Part shown: positions 46,531-59,411 of the stretch, one piece after another
Layout: each line of letters opens with the position of its first letter
Numbering within the stretch: position 1 is the first letter of the stretch
Source: Labia minor
Lineage: Eukaryota > Arthropoda > Insecta > Dermaptera > Spongiphoridae
Reading direction: 5' to 3'
Assembly (NCBI GenBank): GCA_963082975.1
Contig: OY720347.1
Coordinates: 15,296,225-15,360,224 of the forward strand
DNA: 64,000 bases
Notes under the pieces: generated by a model
Seen by the model: only the letters and a program-made list of their open reading frames with translations
Databases searched by the model: none
Told to the model about the DNA's origin: nothing
Made by a program: the position numbers and the translations under genes

Positions 46531-47455
46531 AATAAATCGATTTATAAGAATGTTTAGGAATGGTTATTACTTAAATCAATTTCCTTTCTCTGTAAAAGAA
46601 TGTTATTTACATTTTTAATATAAATTAATTACATAAATTTACAATATTACAAGATTTTTTATCTATAAAAGAAATCGATTCTTAACGTTGTTATATCCAC
46701 AATTTTATAAAATTAGGTATAATGTTTCTCTAACAATTACTTTTATATAATATATTAACAATTCCAATTATAATTTATTTATATAGTATTACATTACACA
46801 ATTTTTAAAAAAAATATGGAGCAACAAATTTTAATAATTATAGAAATTTATAATTTTATTATTAATTTAATATTAAAAATGTTAGAAAAATACAAAAAAT
46901 AAACAATATCATAAACAATTTTATTATGTATTACAAAGAGATTTTATAAAAAAAAAATCTACCAAAATATGAGGATTAAACATCAAGATTTATTCTATCC
47001 ATTCTATTTATTAAATATTATCATATGTTGAAATTTAATCCTTCATTTAATTAGACTTCTGTCAGAAAGTTTATAATTAATAAGCTGGAGTCGTTTTTCA
47101 TTTTGATGAACGAGAGACGGCTATTTATGGAAATTACATTCAAAACATTTGGAGATAGAGAAATATACGAGATAGGAAAAAAAGAACAGAAAAATAATTT
47201 AATGAGACTTTAATGAAACGCTCGACATTTTATAAGATTGTTAGATATTTGAATGAACAAACATTAAACAATTTTTTTTTTAAATCTTGAATGCGAAATA
47301 TTATGTAAGAAATGCATCAATCAACTACCTACTTGTTGAAAAGTTCCACAACACTACAAATAAACTTAATTTAGAAGGTTTGGTCTCAAGCATTCTTTCT
47401 GATGTTATAGATTAATTAGCAATTGGAAACAAATACTATCTAATTTCTCTGTCTA
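46531..47455. other. AT-rich spacer
   Basis: Very AT-rich. A phrase TAATAAGCTGGAGTC at 47079 resembles the first bases of family A but does not continue, so I do not call it a copy. Confidence 0.4.
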
Positions 47456-48030
47456 CTTTTTACTATCTCGCCAGAAATAGTATTGCAATCACGAAAATTT
47501 TCGATGTTGAGATTTTGATGTTTTTATACGTTTTGAAGGTACCTGAATCATTTTCATTAAGGTTGAGGAAAATTGTGTGTGTGTGTGTATGTATCTGTAG
47601 ACAAGATTACGCAAAAACGGTTTGAGCTAGAATAATGAAATTTGGTATACGGGCAATATTCAAAATTCCTAGTTTGCTATCAACTTTTGAGAAATATAGC
47701 TCAACAGGAACAGGTACCTACCACGTTTTGATTTTTTTTCCTCTAAACTGACCGTAAAAATAAAGATATATATTTGATAATCTTTTACATGATTAAAAAT
47801 TGTATAAAACTGCTATATATAAATTTCATCTTGATTGAATTGCTGAAAGTACCAGAATTAATTTTTTAACACTGCAAATCACGCGCCAACACGTGACAGT
47901 GCCATCAACAAAGAAATATTATTTATTAATTTTAATTTATAATTTATAATTAATTAAATTTAAATATAATATATGTTATTTAATCCAATTCAAAGTGCGA
48001 GATAGTCGAGTGGATACACTCCAGCTTATT
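47456..48030 (-). repeat. Family A element, full length
   Basis: CTTTTTACTATCTCGCC at left through GCGAGATAGTCGAGTGG and CCAGCTTATTTA at right. This uninterrupted copy is the reference that proves the B insertion in the copy at 23731. The GT-rich run at 47572-47590 is the (CA)n microsatellite in reverse. Confidence 0.9.
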
Positions 48031-48767
48031 TAAAAATCCTCTCAAATACAATTATAAAATAGATTTTCATCGTTACATTTTCTTATCTTATTTAATATTT
48101 TTTTTTTTTTTTTTTTGTAAATATATCGCTTCATCGTTTATAATAACAACTTATTAAATTGTTTGTATTTTCATTTTTTTTAAGAACAATAAATTAAATC
48201 TATTTCTCGTGCTAAAATTGTTTATAAGAGGAAAAAATTGGTTTATTTTCTATTAACCGATCCATCACTCAAACTTGATGCCCAATTCTTAAATACTCAT
48301 TGTATAAGTAAAAAAAATCCAAATGATTTATTAAGGTTGTATGATTCAAATAATTGTGATAGTTTTAATTACATATTTAATACTTACAATTATATTTTGT
48401 TCTTATTTTCAAAAAATAATTATTATTAAGTAAATTAATTAATTAAGTAAATTAAGAATAAAGTTCATATTGTATGATCAATTAAGATTAAATTAAATAA
48501 ATGTTTATGGTAATAATAATTTTTTAAAGATTTTTTTTTATAAATATTTTTTTATATTAATTTTATTCAACCTCAAAATTTTATTAACTATGGATAATAA
48601 CGATCACAAAATAATTTCTAATAGAAATTATCATTAAAACACTAAGTATGAGATTTTTATTTTAATTTCTTTCTCGTTTTAATCTTATAATTTGTTTTGT
48701 AAAATTTTGACTATATTTATTATTAATTTAATTTTTATTTTAGTAATTGTTTTTCTAACCGATGTAT
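48031..48767. other. AT-rich spacer
   Basis: Very AT-rich. The 63-codon plus frame at 48238 is asparagine- and tyrosine-rich, as expected by chance at this composition. Confidence 0.4.
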
Positions 48768-49216
48768 CTTGGATTTGGATAAAACTTTATCAAAGCAAAC
48801 TTTCCTTAAGAAGTATGTGGCGGACGCTTCTAATTTCCGAGATAAAAATTATTAAAGTTTTCATATAAATCCATTGATATTCTATTTAGCTACCATGTTT
48901 TATTATTTGACCACCAGAGGGCTCCACTAATTTCTGTTTTTATAAGTTCGGTTTCTTATATCACAAAAATCAAAAAATTAATTAATTAAAGAATTTTCCT
49001 AAATCCAAAACGAACTTATAAAAACAGAAAATTAGTGAATAAGTTAATAATTAGTGAATTAATAAAACATTATTAAATGGCTGCTCATTCATAACTAGTT
49101 TATATGCAAATTTTGATAATTTTTATCTCATAAACTAGAAGCGACCGCCACATAATGCTTATGGAAAATTTGTTTTGAATCAAAAAAGGAATCCACTGGT
49201 AAAATTTTATACATCG
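48768..49216. repeat. Family D palindromic element
   Basis: GGATTTGGATAAAACTTTAT at the left is mirrored by GGTAAAATTTTATACATC at the right. The AATTTCCGAGATAAAAATTA arm is mirrored by TAATTTTTATCTCATAAACT. The centre pairs AAACGAACTTATAAAAACAG with CTGTTTTTATAAGTTCGG. Non-coding. Confidence 0.75.
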
Positions 49217-50145
49217 GTTAGACTAAACAATTATCTTTATTTTAATTAAAAATTAAAAATGAAACAAATTATTATAAAGAAATTAGCACAAAAATCAAAG
49301 GACCTTTGGTTTTATTAAGATTTCACTTGAAACTCTTGAAAAAATTTGAAAAAAAAAATATGAAATTCAATTTTTCAAAATGGGTTAATTTTTATATCCA
49401 ATTTGTAATATTATTATGTATTATGTATGATTATATTTCTTTCTAATGTGTTTGGTAAAATTTTATTATAAATCATTTTCATAAAGGATTTTTCTTTTAA
49501 AGTAAATCGAAAATTATAAGATTATAATTAATTAATGAGCAACGTTATCCTTTTTGAGATTATATCTTGAATGATTAATTATTTATCATATAACAGACAT
49601 TCTCTGTTTAAAAACCCACCATGTTTATATATATTATGAAGTATTAATTTTTCCCTTCATGATGCTTCTCTTAAAGGAGTTGATGGAATTGAAAAAGATT
49701 CAGTCGGTGCTCTCGAGTGTCGTATTCCTCCGTGTGTCATGTCAGATATCACTTCTTAAGAAAGACAGCTCGAAAGATAAACCATTCATTTCTCTTCCGC
49801 ATCAGAGAACAAAACTCAACAATCTTTTGTTTTCTTCATCTTCTTTTTTTTCATTTTTATTTTTTGTTACTGACAAATATTTTTTCCATCCGCATCCTTT
49901 CAGTCAAAAAAGAATATATATATATATAAATGGAATTTTTGACAATGGTTATTATAATTAATGAGTTATTCGATTGATTTCTAGAAAAGCAAAAAGTCAA
50001 ATATAATCATGTATGAATAAGAAACATTAACAAAATGTGTAGTATAAAAAAAATGAACAAATTGGATCTGTAAGATCTTCAAAAGTTTAACAATTTTCTT
50101 TTCAACATTATATTATATTTCATAATAAAAAATAAAAATTCATTT
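49217..50145. other. AT-rich DNA with one balanced island
   Basis: 49655-49815 is less AT-rich (GTGCTCTCGAGTGTCG) and open in two plus frames (100 and 70 codons), so neither frame is favoured. No domain recognised. Possibly conserved non-coding DNA. Confidence 0.35.
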
Positions 50146-50890
50146 AGAGTAAACGTACCAGTAGTGGACCACAATGCTAGTAATTGACCATTTGATAGAT
50201 TTTTTTATCAAAATAAGCTTTTTAATAATAATTTCAAATTAAACTAAAGAAAATATCAAGAATATCCTCTTCTAGATTGCTTAACAATGAAACAGAGACC
50301 AATCGCTGCATTTATAATATAATTGTGAAATTTTTAAAACACAATATAAGCGTTATTGCATTTTAATTGTTTATGCAAAACGTTAAGGATAGGATTCGCT
50401 TTATTTTCAATATATATTATGTTTTATGTAATAATAATTTCAATCCAAAAGTTATCCAAAAGGTATCAAATTCAATAGTTGATACTACAAATTATATTAA
50501 TTAATTTGAAATATTTGGTCTGAAACAAATATCACATATTGTTAGAAATTGACCGGAGTGGTCAATTACTTAAATATTCGTATTACTATGCATTAATAAT
50601 AAAATCTTCATTAAAATTATTTATTATTTAAATTGAGAATAATTAGAATAAATTAAAAATGAGCAGCTTTAGACAGGCAAAGAAAAAACAAATGAAGGAA
50701 AAAGTTGGATAGCGAAAAAAAATAAAAGGAGGAAAGACAGTTTGTAAGGAATGAGTTAATAGTTTGGAATATTATGACTCTTCAGTTTTTAAATATCACA
50801 CAGATGAAAATAATTGTCTTGAAGACAGTGATGAGGATCAGAAGGCTCTAAAATTCAATGGTGGCAAAAAAATAAAATAAACAAACAGAT
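50146..50890 (+). repeat. Possible pogo-like transposon remnant
   Basis: AGTAGTGGACCACAATGC near 50160 and TTGACCGGAGTGGTCAATTA near 50553 resemble the TGG(A/T)CC-style terminal words of pogo-group elements and the MITE at 21961. From 50659 a broken, lysine-rich frame is followed by HTDENNCLEDSDEDQKAL, which has the look of a real but decayed protein end. I cannot assign it firmly. Confidence 0.3.
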
Positions 50891-52490
50891 AAACAAATAC
50901 ATGGTGTTTTTTATAGGGGAGATTACTTTCCCTAAAAACTGAAGGATTCAGGATTTTATTGATGGAGATTACAGGAGATTTATGCAGATGTCCAAAAATT
51001 GCTGACTTCCTTGATTACAATTGGAATTGCGTAGTAGCCACCCAGCAAAACAAGTAATTCCCGATATGAACTATAAATATAATAAATAATTTAAATAAAT
51101 TATAAGAAATTATAAAAAATATTAATAAAACCAATCCCTTAGTGCATTTTATTCCATTTATTTATTTTAAACCCCTTTTAGGTTGAAGATCAATTATAAT
51201 AGAACAAAATATGATAAATTACTAAAACTTTAGATTTTAACATTGTCAATTTCTATATAGAACAAAAAATATGTTTATATATACAATATACATTAACCGA
51301 ATATTTATATTATAGGGATAATTAAAAATAGTTATACAATATGTTAGCACTTATTTGGTTTTTTTTATGAAAATTTCTCTTAACGAGTTCAACTATTGGT
51401 ACGTTTACCTTTTTATAGTAGAGCATGAAATATATTATAGCAAAGAAATTTATAAAGATCTATTAGATATGCATCATCCTAATCAAAAATATAAATTGTC
51501 TAAATTATATTCAAATCATTTTAATCGAAATATTTTATTTTCTAAAAGTAAGGGGTAGGCCTAACTCTTTCCAGATTTATAAATACATAATAATTTAATT
51601 ATAATAATAATTTTTCTTTATATATGATTTATTTATCAAATGTTTCTTACATATATATACAGATATTAAGTATATATTATATGTATACGTAATCGAAAGT
51701 AAAAAAAAAAAGATCTTTGTGTGAAAAAACCCACTCATCTTAGTGAAGCAGAATAAATAAGTTTAGTTCGGAAATGGCAACTAGTTCGTGAATTCTTCCC
51801 ACGTTACTCCAATCAGCTTTATAAGCGGATCCCGCTCAAGGAGAAAGGAAAAGATACGTGAAAAGAGGAAGGGAACGTGAGGTTACTTTCTGTTGTTATT
51901 GGTTCCTTCATTTCCTTACAGTGTTTGTTTGGTTTCAAGACATTGGAATGCGAGACCGATTCTCATTGAAACCTTAATTATTATTTGCTTTTATTTGGAG
52001 GTGTTTTAAACACAGTTAACCCTGGGCAATTAGTCAAGCTTCTTTGGGACCTACAAATAAAGAGATAGGAGGATTTGGATTTGGATTTTCCAACTCTAGA
52101 GAAATAAAATAAAGGGTTGTTAAAAAAAATAATCAATTAATAAAAAAAAAATAAAAAAAAACAAACAAATTATTATTAAAAAAAATTTAATTATCACTTT
52201 TAAAAACATTATTGCTTGTTTAATTATATCCCGGGTTATGTTTAATAAATGAATATTGCAATATTGCCGCATTAGTTTTGGTATGCAATAATAAAGCAGA
52301 TGGATATTCAGTAACATATATATATACGACACAGGTGCTTCATTAAATTCTTGATGAATAATTAAAAGTCTAAAATTAAAATTATTACAAGAAAATTATT
52401 TATTATTAATAATATATTAAACCTATATATATATATATATATATAGGTATAAGATTTAATACGGTAATTATATAAACAGGTCATCCAGTC
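50891..52490. other. AT-rich DNA with a large balanced island (51740-52070)
   Basis: The island has mixed composition, no long frame, and phrases such as TATAAGCGGATCCCGCTC. It is the kind of stretch expected of a conserved enhancer. The short frames at 51355 (67 codons) and 52120 (minus) are AT-rich chance frames. A (TA)n run lies at 52427-52447. Confidence 0.35.
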
Positions 52491-53525
52491 ATGGATTTGA
52501 ATAAAACTTTACCAGTGAGTTTCTTTTTTAATTCCAAATAAACTTTTCTTATGCAATGTTTGAGGGTCACTTCTAGTTTACGAGATAAAAAGGTTTAAAG
52601 CCAGATTATAGCTTATTATGAACCTCGAAATATGATGTCATTAAGTAATGTTTTATTGACTTATTCACTAATTATTCACTTATTTCTAATTTTCAGTTTT
52701 TCGGTTCGGTTTGGATATAGGGAAATTATTTAATTAATTTTTTTTTAATTTTTACCGACCGACGATAGTAAGGGAGGTATTGTTTTCACACCAAATTTCA
52801 CATGTGGAGATTTTTACATATCTCCACGAATCATGCATTTTCTTAACAGAAAAAAGTATTTTTAGCATGATGTCTGTCCGTCCGTCCGTCCGTATAGATG
52901 TGTACAGCCTGAACGGCTGAACGGATTTTGATGAAATTTGGTATATTTACTTAATGCATCAGTGGGATGAATTGATCAACTTTTGGTGCAAATCCGGAAA
53001 CCGGAAGTGGTATATTAGCGATCGACGATAGGAAGGGAAGGGTTATTTTCATACCAAATTTCACATGAGGAGATTTTTTACATATCATCACGAATCATTC
53101 ACTTTGCATTGGTTTTATACTCGAGAAAAATCATCTTTATTAGTTTTTTCTTAATTAAAATTATATGACGTCATCCAGCCATTCATGACTTCACAGCCTG
53201 GTCTTACATATATATTATAAATAAAATAAAATTAAAAATATTTATGATATATCCATATCTGTTTTTTATTACATTAATAGATATATTAAAATTATTTGAA
53301 ATTGTTTCTGTAGTTGGAAATTAATTTATTTCAAACCGTCGGTCGGATCAGAGCTGATAAAAACAAAAATTAGTGGAGCCCTCTGATAGTTAAATTAATA
53401 AAAACATGGCAGCTAAATAGAATATCAATGGATTTATATGCAAACTTTAGTAATTTTTATCTCGTACACTAGAAGCAACCCGCAAAAAATTTCATAAGAA
53501 AAGCTTATTTGGATTTATTTAATAC
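52491..53525. repeat. Family D palindromic element split by B
   Basis: The left half starts GGATTTGAATAAAACTTTAC and runs to the central AATTTTTTTTTAATTTTT. The right half resumes with GATAAAAACAAAAATTAG near 53355 and ends at about 53525. A B element occupies the middle. The copies at 32043 and 48768 are continuous at this point, so the insertion is clear. Confidence 0.8.
52749..53346 (-). repeat. Family B element inserted in family D
   Basis: TTTTTACCGACCGACGATAG through AAACCGTCGGTCGGATC. The outermost B left end (GGACCTGGCCACAGGTCAAC) is missing, so about 25 bases were lost at that border. The minisatellite here is short, with only four CCGT units. Confidence 0.85.
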
Positions 53526-54861
53526 AATATAATAATTATGATAATTCCATGTTGTAACATACATTTAAAAATAAATAATTATTATTCATATTTCATTAAT
53601 GTCAAAAAGTTTATTGAATGGAAAACAATAAATCAAAAAAAATTAAATTAAATGAAATGCACAGTTGTTTTCAAACAGATAATGCTTTACAATACTTCTC
53701 ATCGATTCATCAAATCAAGGTGAATAGAAGAAATCCAATTTCTCTATTTTACTCTTATCAATTAATTAAAAGTAAATGCCCTTTACTGTGTTTTGAAAGG
53801 GGAGTAATGAAAAGCTTTCAAGAGAATAGAAATGATGTTTTAGAATCTGAAAAAGTTCTATCATTAGAAAAAAAAAAATTAAAATGAAATACTAATTATA
53901 ATTTTTTTTTTTTTGTATTTTATCATAATCTAATATCTATCAATATATATATATAAATATATACATATATTTATATATAAAATAGAAGTACCTAGAACAC
54001 CGAGCTTTCGCTTTACCCTTTAACAAATTTATACAATTTATTAATATAAACTTTAAAAATTTTACAATTTTTTAATTACAATTGTTAAATGGGAATTCTA
54101 AAAATGACCCATCAAAAATTTGTTTCCTAAGTATTTCATAATAATAATAATAATAATAATAATAAAATATATAGTAAGACTTATTAGAAAGATTTTGACG
54201 GGTAACGGGTAGTCCCTTCTCTTTGATCCCAATATAAATGGGTTAAATGGGTTTTCTAAAAATGCCCCATCAAAAATGTCTTTCCTAAAATGATACCAAT
54301 TAATTTAAATAACTTGATTTACATTTCAAGATGAAAAATATATTCAAATTTTCTTGATAAAATATTTGATCCTATATTATATATATATATATGTTGTTAT
54401 AATTAAATGGCTTTAGCTTTATATTTTTCAAAGTAGCAATAGCTTATAGACTGTTTCGAACAAGGATTACTTCTGATAATAATATAAATTCTGAAATTAT
54501 ATTGACACTTATATTTGTCTATATTTTAATTAAGAAAGGATGAATAAGAAAGAAAGTTTTTTTTTTCTTTTTATTTATTATTTATTATTATTATGATCAA
54601 ATATGATTTATATTATTTAAAATTTTTAATCTAAAAAACATTTTAATCAATATAATATAATTTAATTAATATTATTAGGTCAAATTTATTCAACAATTTA
54701 TTTGAAAAAAGATATTCTTTAATCATCAAAAATCAATATCAATTAAAGGAAAAAATTACTTTTAAAAAGTTTCTTCCCTTATAATTGTTCATATGTAAGT
54801 ATTGTATGTTGATTACCTCATGAATATTTTTTTTTTTTTGGGTGAGGGAATAATAAATATA
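53526..54861. other. AT-rich DNA, one unassigned 89-codon frame
   Basis: The plus frame 53618-53887 (MENNKSKKIKLNEMHSCFQT...) has no recognised domain and the AT-driven K/N/S composition of chance frames. An (AAT)n run is at 54139-54163. GGGTTTTCTAAAAATGCCCC (54250) and GGGAATTCTAAAAATGACCC (54091) are a diverged short duplication. Confidence 0.35.
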
Positions 54862-55715
54862 CTAGCTGCTCCGAGCGCCTTCGGCGCTCCTCACACCTAG
54901 ACGGGGGCTCCGCCCCCTGTACCCCCGAGTGATACATAGTATTTGGTTGAAAGTCTGTAAGTAAAAGGTTTTCATCCATATTGTTTCAATCAGTATAAAT
55001 AGACATTTATTTGTTTTCTTGTAAAATATATTTTAATTTAATCAGTAAATTAACTTTATATTATTATTGTATATGTTATATTTATCTAACTCTGTGTCTC
55101 TACAGTTTTCGAAAGTTCTTAGCCGCAGCATCCACATTTTTCTAAGCGTCCCTATCCTGAGCTACAACCAAATCCTACCCTGTCCCATCTCTCCCATGTC
55201 CCTTCCTTCATTGTCCACCCACCTTGGTCCTTGGTCTTCTACCGGATGTTTCCCAATCGGTTTCTCCCAATTTCTAGTTTCTCCAATTCCAACCACGTCC
55301 CCTTCCCATCCCAGCCTTCTCGATTTTATAACCTTAACTATATCTGGACATTATTTCTCTTTATGCCATCTCCGCCATCCCCCTGTGACCTCATATTTAT
55401 ACTTTTTCAAATTCTACATTTTGTATTTTAATTGTATGTAAGTCGTATCAGTAGCATAATTCTTGAATTTTTTTGTTTAATTACATTTCGGATGATTTTT
55501 CATCAATTTCTCTAATCATATGTCTCCTCTTCCAGTCCAATTCATTTACCTATCAATGTCGCATAAGGCATTTAAATTTCTTAATTTGGTTAGAACACTC
55601 CATTTTTTAAAATTTTAAATAGAGGGAGAGAGAGAGTTTCTAATTGTATATATATCTGTTTCTATGACAGCAAAAAAGTAAACAAATTACATTCATACAA
55701 ACACTATCATTTCTA
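54862..55715 (-). mobile_element. Helitron, second copy, carrying a LINE tail
   Basis: On minus it ends with a perfect 7-bp stem GAGCGCC/GGCGCTC (GAA loop), GGAGCAG and CTAG at 54862 before T, a textbook Helitron 3' end. The CCGCCCCCTGTACCCCCGAG block matches the copy at 14052. Its left part on minus shares CTATGACAGCAAAAAAGTAA with that copy (near 55665), but the TC start is decayed. Confidence 0.7.
55080..55420 (-). pseudogene. LINE C-terminal/3' fragment inside the Helitron
   Basis: The same RTE-like family as at 29241: TTTCGAAAGTTCTTAGCCGC, TATCCTGAGCTACAACC and, on minus, a degraded W-A-G-H region. It starts about 220 bases from the Helitron 3' terminus, as in the copy at 14052. The plus frames at 55067 and 55231 are shadows of it. 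Confidence 0.7.
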
Positions 55716-55929
55716 CATATTTCTGGAAAATGGAACACCCGCAGCTCAGCTCAGGAGTGACCTAAGATTCTAATTTCTTTTTTATTTTTCATCATTTGAG
55801 GTACCCTTCACCTCAGAAAAATTTGGTTACCTTACTCCTTGTAGTTTAGGCTCTGGAGTTTTTTGCGTACAGACGGACACTATCGTATTAAATATATAGA
55901 TTTCGTAATTTTATTCTGAAATATTATTA
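55716..55929. other. Spacer
   Basis: Mixed-composition short interval (GCAGCTCAGCTCAGGAGTG), not assigned. Confidence 0.3.
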
Positions 55930-56285
55930 AAATAAATATTTTTAATTTTATTTCGGAATTAAATTAAAAATTTTAAAATACTTTAAATATAAAATATTAT
56001 TAATACAATATCAATTAAAAAAGTATATGACGGAAGGCAAATTTCAATATAGATGACGTAGTTGTTGATGTCATTTAAATTTACTATTTTAATTTAAGAA
56101 AATACTAATAATGTTGATTTTTCCTGAGGCTGAAACAAATACAGATCGATTTTTTTTATAAATATTATCTATGGTGTGAATTTCAAAAAAATCCATCGAG
56201 CGGTTTAATATCTCAAAAATATACAAATATATGTACATATATATATATATATATATAATTTTTGCTAGTATAATAAGATAAGATA
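55930..56285 (+). repeat. Family E element, second copy
   Basis: Matches 42918-43223: GATGACGTAGTTG, TTTAAGAAAATACTAATAAT, GAGGCTGAAACAAATAC, CATCGAGCGGTTTAATATC, then (TA)n and TTTTTGCTAGTATAATAAG. It has extra sequence between GTGTGAATTTC and the (TA)n that the first copy lost. Confidence 0.6.
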
Positions 56286-57387
56286 AATTTTTAAAAAATC
56301 TGAAATCACAAAAAAGAAAAATTTTACAATTGATTTTTATTATGTTTTATCAATTTTTATTTTTATTGTACTAATACTTACGAATATAACTCTATTGTTT
56401 GTATTTATAATATTTCATTTATTAAATTTCACAAAAATATCGTTGAATAAAATAATATCATTATAAAAGAGAGAATTCAATTTTTGTATGTGGTATGTAT
56501 AAAAAGCTTTTTTAATCATATTAAAAATAAAATGATTTTATTAACGTAGCCAGTTAACCGATTTACAAAAAAAAACCCGAATATTATTGAATTTTTTAGA
56601 TTTACATAAATCAATATTAATGAATAATTAATTATAAATCAATAACCTCAAAAGTGATAACGATGGTTGGATACAAAAATGGGTTGATGTAATCTTTGAT
56701 GGTTTGATTTTAAACAAGAAAGATGCTCTGCATATTATTTCGAAAAAATTGTGTAGTTGACTAGCTTTGAAAATATTGATCTTTTAAAGCTGGATATTCT
56801 CTTATAAATATCCATATACAATTCAAATGAAATCAAATTGAACGATAATTAATAATTATCGATCTATTAAGTGCAAAATACATTTGAAATTATAAATTAT
56901 TTTATAAGAATTAGTCTAAAATTTTTTGACAATTTTGAAATGTCCATCATCTTTGTAAAAATTTAAATTGATTTCTTTTAAATATTTACTTTACTTCATT
57001 AAAATAATACATATTATATATACATTTAATAAAATTAACTTTGGGCTTTGTTTAAAATTTTAAGAAATTTTTTTTTTAAGTTAAAATAAAAATAGAGCAT
57101 TATTTTTGTTAAAAATATAAAATATTCATAAATTTTTCAAAATACCCAAGAGATTCATTCATTATTTTTTATTAACTACTAAATTAAAAAAAAATTGCTA
57201 GTTTTTATAAAAGTTTTAAAAGAATATCCCATCAATAATAAAATTTTCTATACATTTTGATAAATGTAGTATCATATATTTACATATTATACCTATATTA
57301 TAAGTATCATTATAATATAAGTCCAGTAATATTAATAGAATTTAAATCATTTTCTATTTTGTGAGTTTTTGATCCTATCTATATATT
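56286..57387. other. AT-rich spacer
   Basis: Very AT-rich, with no frame, island or repeat end that I can identify. Confidence 0.4.
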
Positions 57388-57920
57388 ATCTATCTCTGTA
57401 GCTCTACGGAACACTACCACACCCCTCCAAGTATTCCTATTCTGAGCTACAACCCTCCAGTCCCTATCCTCTCCCATCGCTCTCACGTCCTTTCCCACAT
57501 TATCCACCCACCGTGTCCTTTATCTTCCAAGTGGACGTTTCCCATTCGGTCTCCCTACCAATATATTTTTCGCCATTCTATCTTCTCCCATTCTAGTCTT
57601 TGTAATTGTAATTTTGTAATTCTAACTATATCTGGAGTGCATAGAGGTCATGCAATTCCTCGTTATGCAATCTTAGCCATTCCTCGGTGACCTCATCTTC
57701 CTTTGGTCCATAAATGCTCCTATTCTCAAATACTCTAAATCTACTCTCGTCACCTAAGGTCATAGACCATGCCTCGCACCAATATAATACAACCGGTAAA
57801 ATAATTGTTTTATATATTTTAATTTTTATCCCCTTTGATAATAATTTTGACGCGATAAACCACTTTATTGCATGATAACGGGCGTTTCCTGATTGTAACC
57901 TCGCTTTAAAGTTTTTGATC
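57388..57920 (-). pseudogene. RTE-like LINE C-terminal fragment
   Basis: Minus reading from about 57915 gives RLQSGNARYHAIKWFIASKL, then IKIYKTIILPVVLYWCEAWS, then DESRFRVFENRSIYG and HNEELHDLYAL. This is the thumb/C-terminal region of an RTE-like ORF2. It keeps slightly more of the protein than the copy at 29241. The 3' end is next to a TATC-rich tail at 57380-57400. Confidence 0.8.
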
Positions 57921-59411
57921 CTATTGAAGATAATTTGTATGATGGTTATAAAAAATAATCATCTCTTAAATAAACAAAAATCAAATTTAATATACAATAT
58001 AATATTAAATAGTAGGGTAGTATAAGAGTAGTTCAAATTTAATTATAATTTTCCAGTTATTTTGAAAAAAATCTTAGAATTGTAAGAATTCGGTTTTCTA
58101 ATCAAATGTTCATTTTAAAGGTTTCCCATCATTTTCCTTTCATCGTTAATTAATTAAAGCGACAGCTTTAACCAAATAGACTTAAAAAGCATGAATAAAA
58201 TGGAATAAAAAGATAAAAAAAAATAATTATAATTAATCATGTTTTTTGGATTAGAATATTATGTTTGAATTTTATATTAAGTTATGCAAGAAATGTATAC
58301 GAAATATGGATTATAATAATAATTTAAAAAATTAATATCTAATAGTTTATTAATATTATATTACAATATTCTATAATAACTTTTAAAGGATAATAATTAG
58401 CAATCAAGTGTATGCTAGTTAAATTCTCATTATTTGATATAGGTCCGTATAAAATTAAATACAATTCCTTAAGGACTTAAATTGATGGAGTATTATATTA
58501 GTAATAGCATAAACTGGTTAATAATAAATCTTCTAAAATAATCCATTTATTAATAGATATGCCAAGTAAATGTAAATTTAGGAAATGATAATATATATTT
58601 TTAGTTCTGGTATATTTACATATATATATATATATATATAAAAATAAATAAATTATTGATTAGTTATTTAATTAGCAAAAGCATAAATGTTTTTAATGTT
58701 ACGAATTGGACACCATTCATATTATATAGTCTGTTTGATTAATAGGAAGATTATTGGTTTAATTTCATTTCAAATCATAATTAACTGTAATTTGATACAA
58801 GCAAATCAAAACAATGTCGCTTTTCTAGCAGTAAGTACTTCTGTGACATAATGATAATACATTAATTAATACTTATGGTAATATCCTTGATGCAACGATA
58901 TAACACATACAAATATTTTCTAGGAAAATAATATAAAATTTTAGAAAGATTACAAAATTTGAATTTATGTTAGTTAATTTTTTAATTTTTTTTTTTTTAT
59001 TTTTTTTATTTTATTATTTTCTTTTTAAAGTTTTATAAAAGAATGAATGATCAATTGCTGGCGACGAAAGGTAAATATAACTTAGTTGTTGTATAAATAT
59101 GATGTATAAATTATTTTATTAAAAAAATATTCATAAAAATATATATTTTTTAATGTTTTAGATATTTGACTAGAATATATATATATATAATATAATCAGA
59201 GCGTGGTATTACGGAACCCGGTACGAAAGGATAAAATGGCTCTCACCCTTCATCCGTCGGTCTTATATTTTTTTATTATAATAATAACAAAAAAAAATGT
59301 TTTCTTGTGAGTAAACATTTATTTAAAATTATTAAATAAATGTATTATATACATATATATAAACTAAAATTAAATAAGAATTTAAATAAATATATTTATA
59401 TTTATGTAAAG
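57921..59411. other. AT-rich spacer
   Basis: Very AT-rich, with (TA)n at 58620-58640 and 59179-59192. A short phrase at 59202-59255 (GCGTGGTATTACGGAACC) is less biased but unassigned. Confidence 0.4.

Noticed and set aside
47079..47093. TAATAAGCTGGAGTC as another family A start
   Set aside because: Similarity ends after about 15 bases and the CTATCTCGC motif does not follow.
53618..53887. 89-codon plus frame next to the D/B nested repeat
   Set aside because: K/N/S-rich composition expected by chance in AT-rich DNA, with no domain. Left unassigned.
55067..55441. 124-codon plus frame
   Set aside because: It is the antisense of the LINE fragment inside the Helitron.
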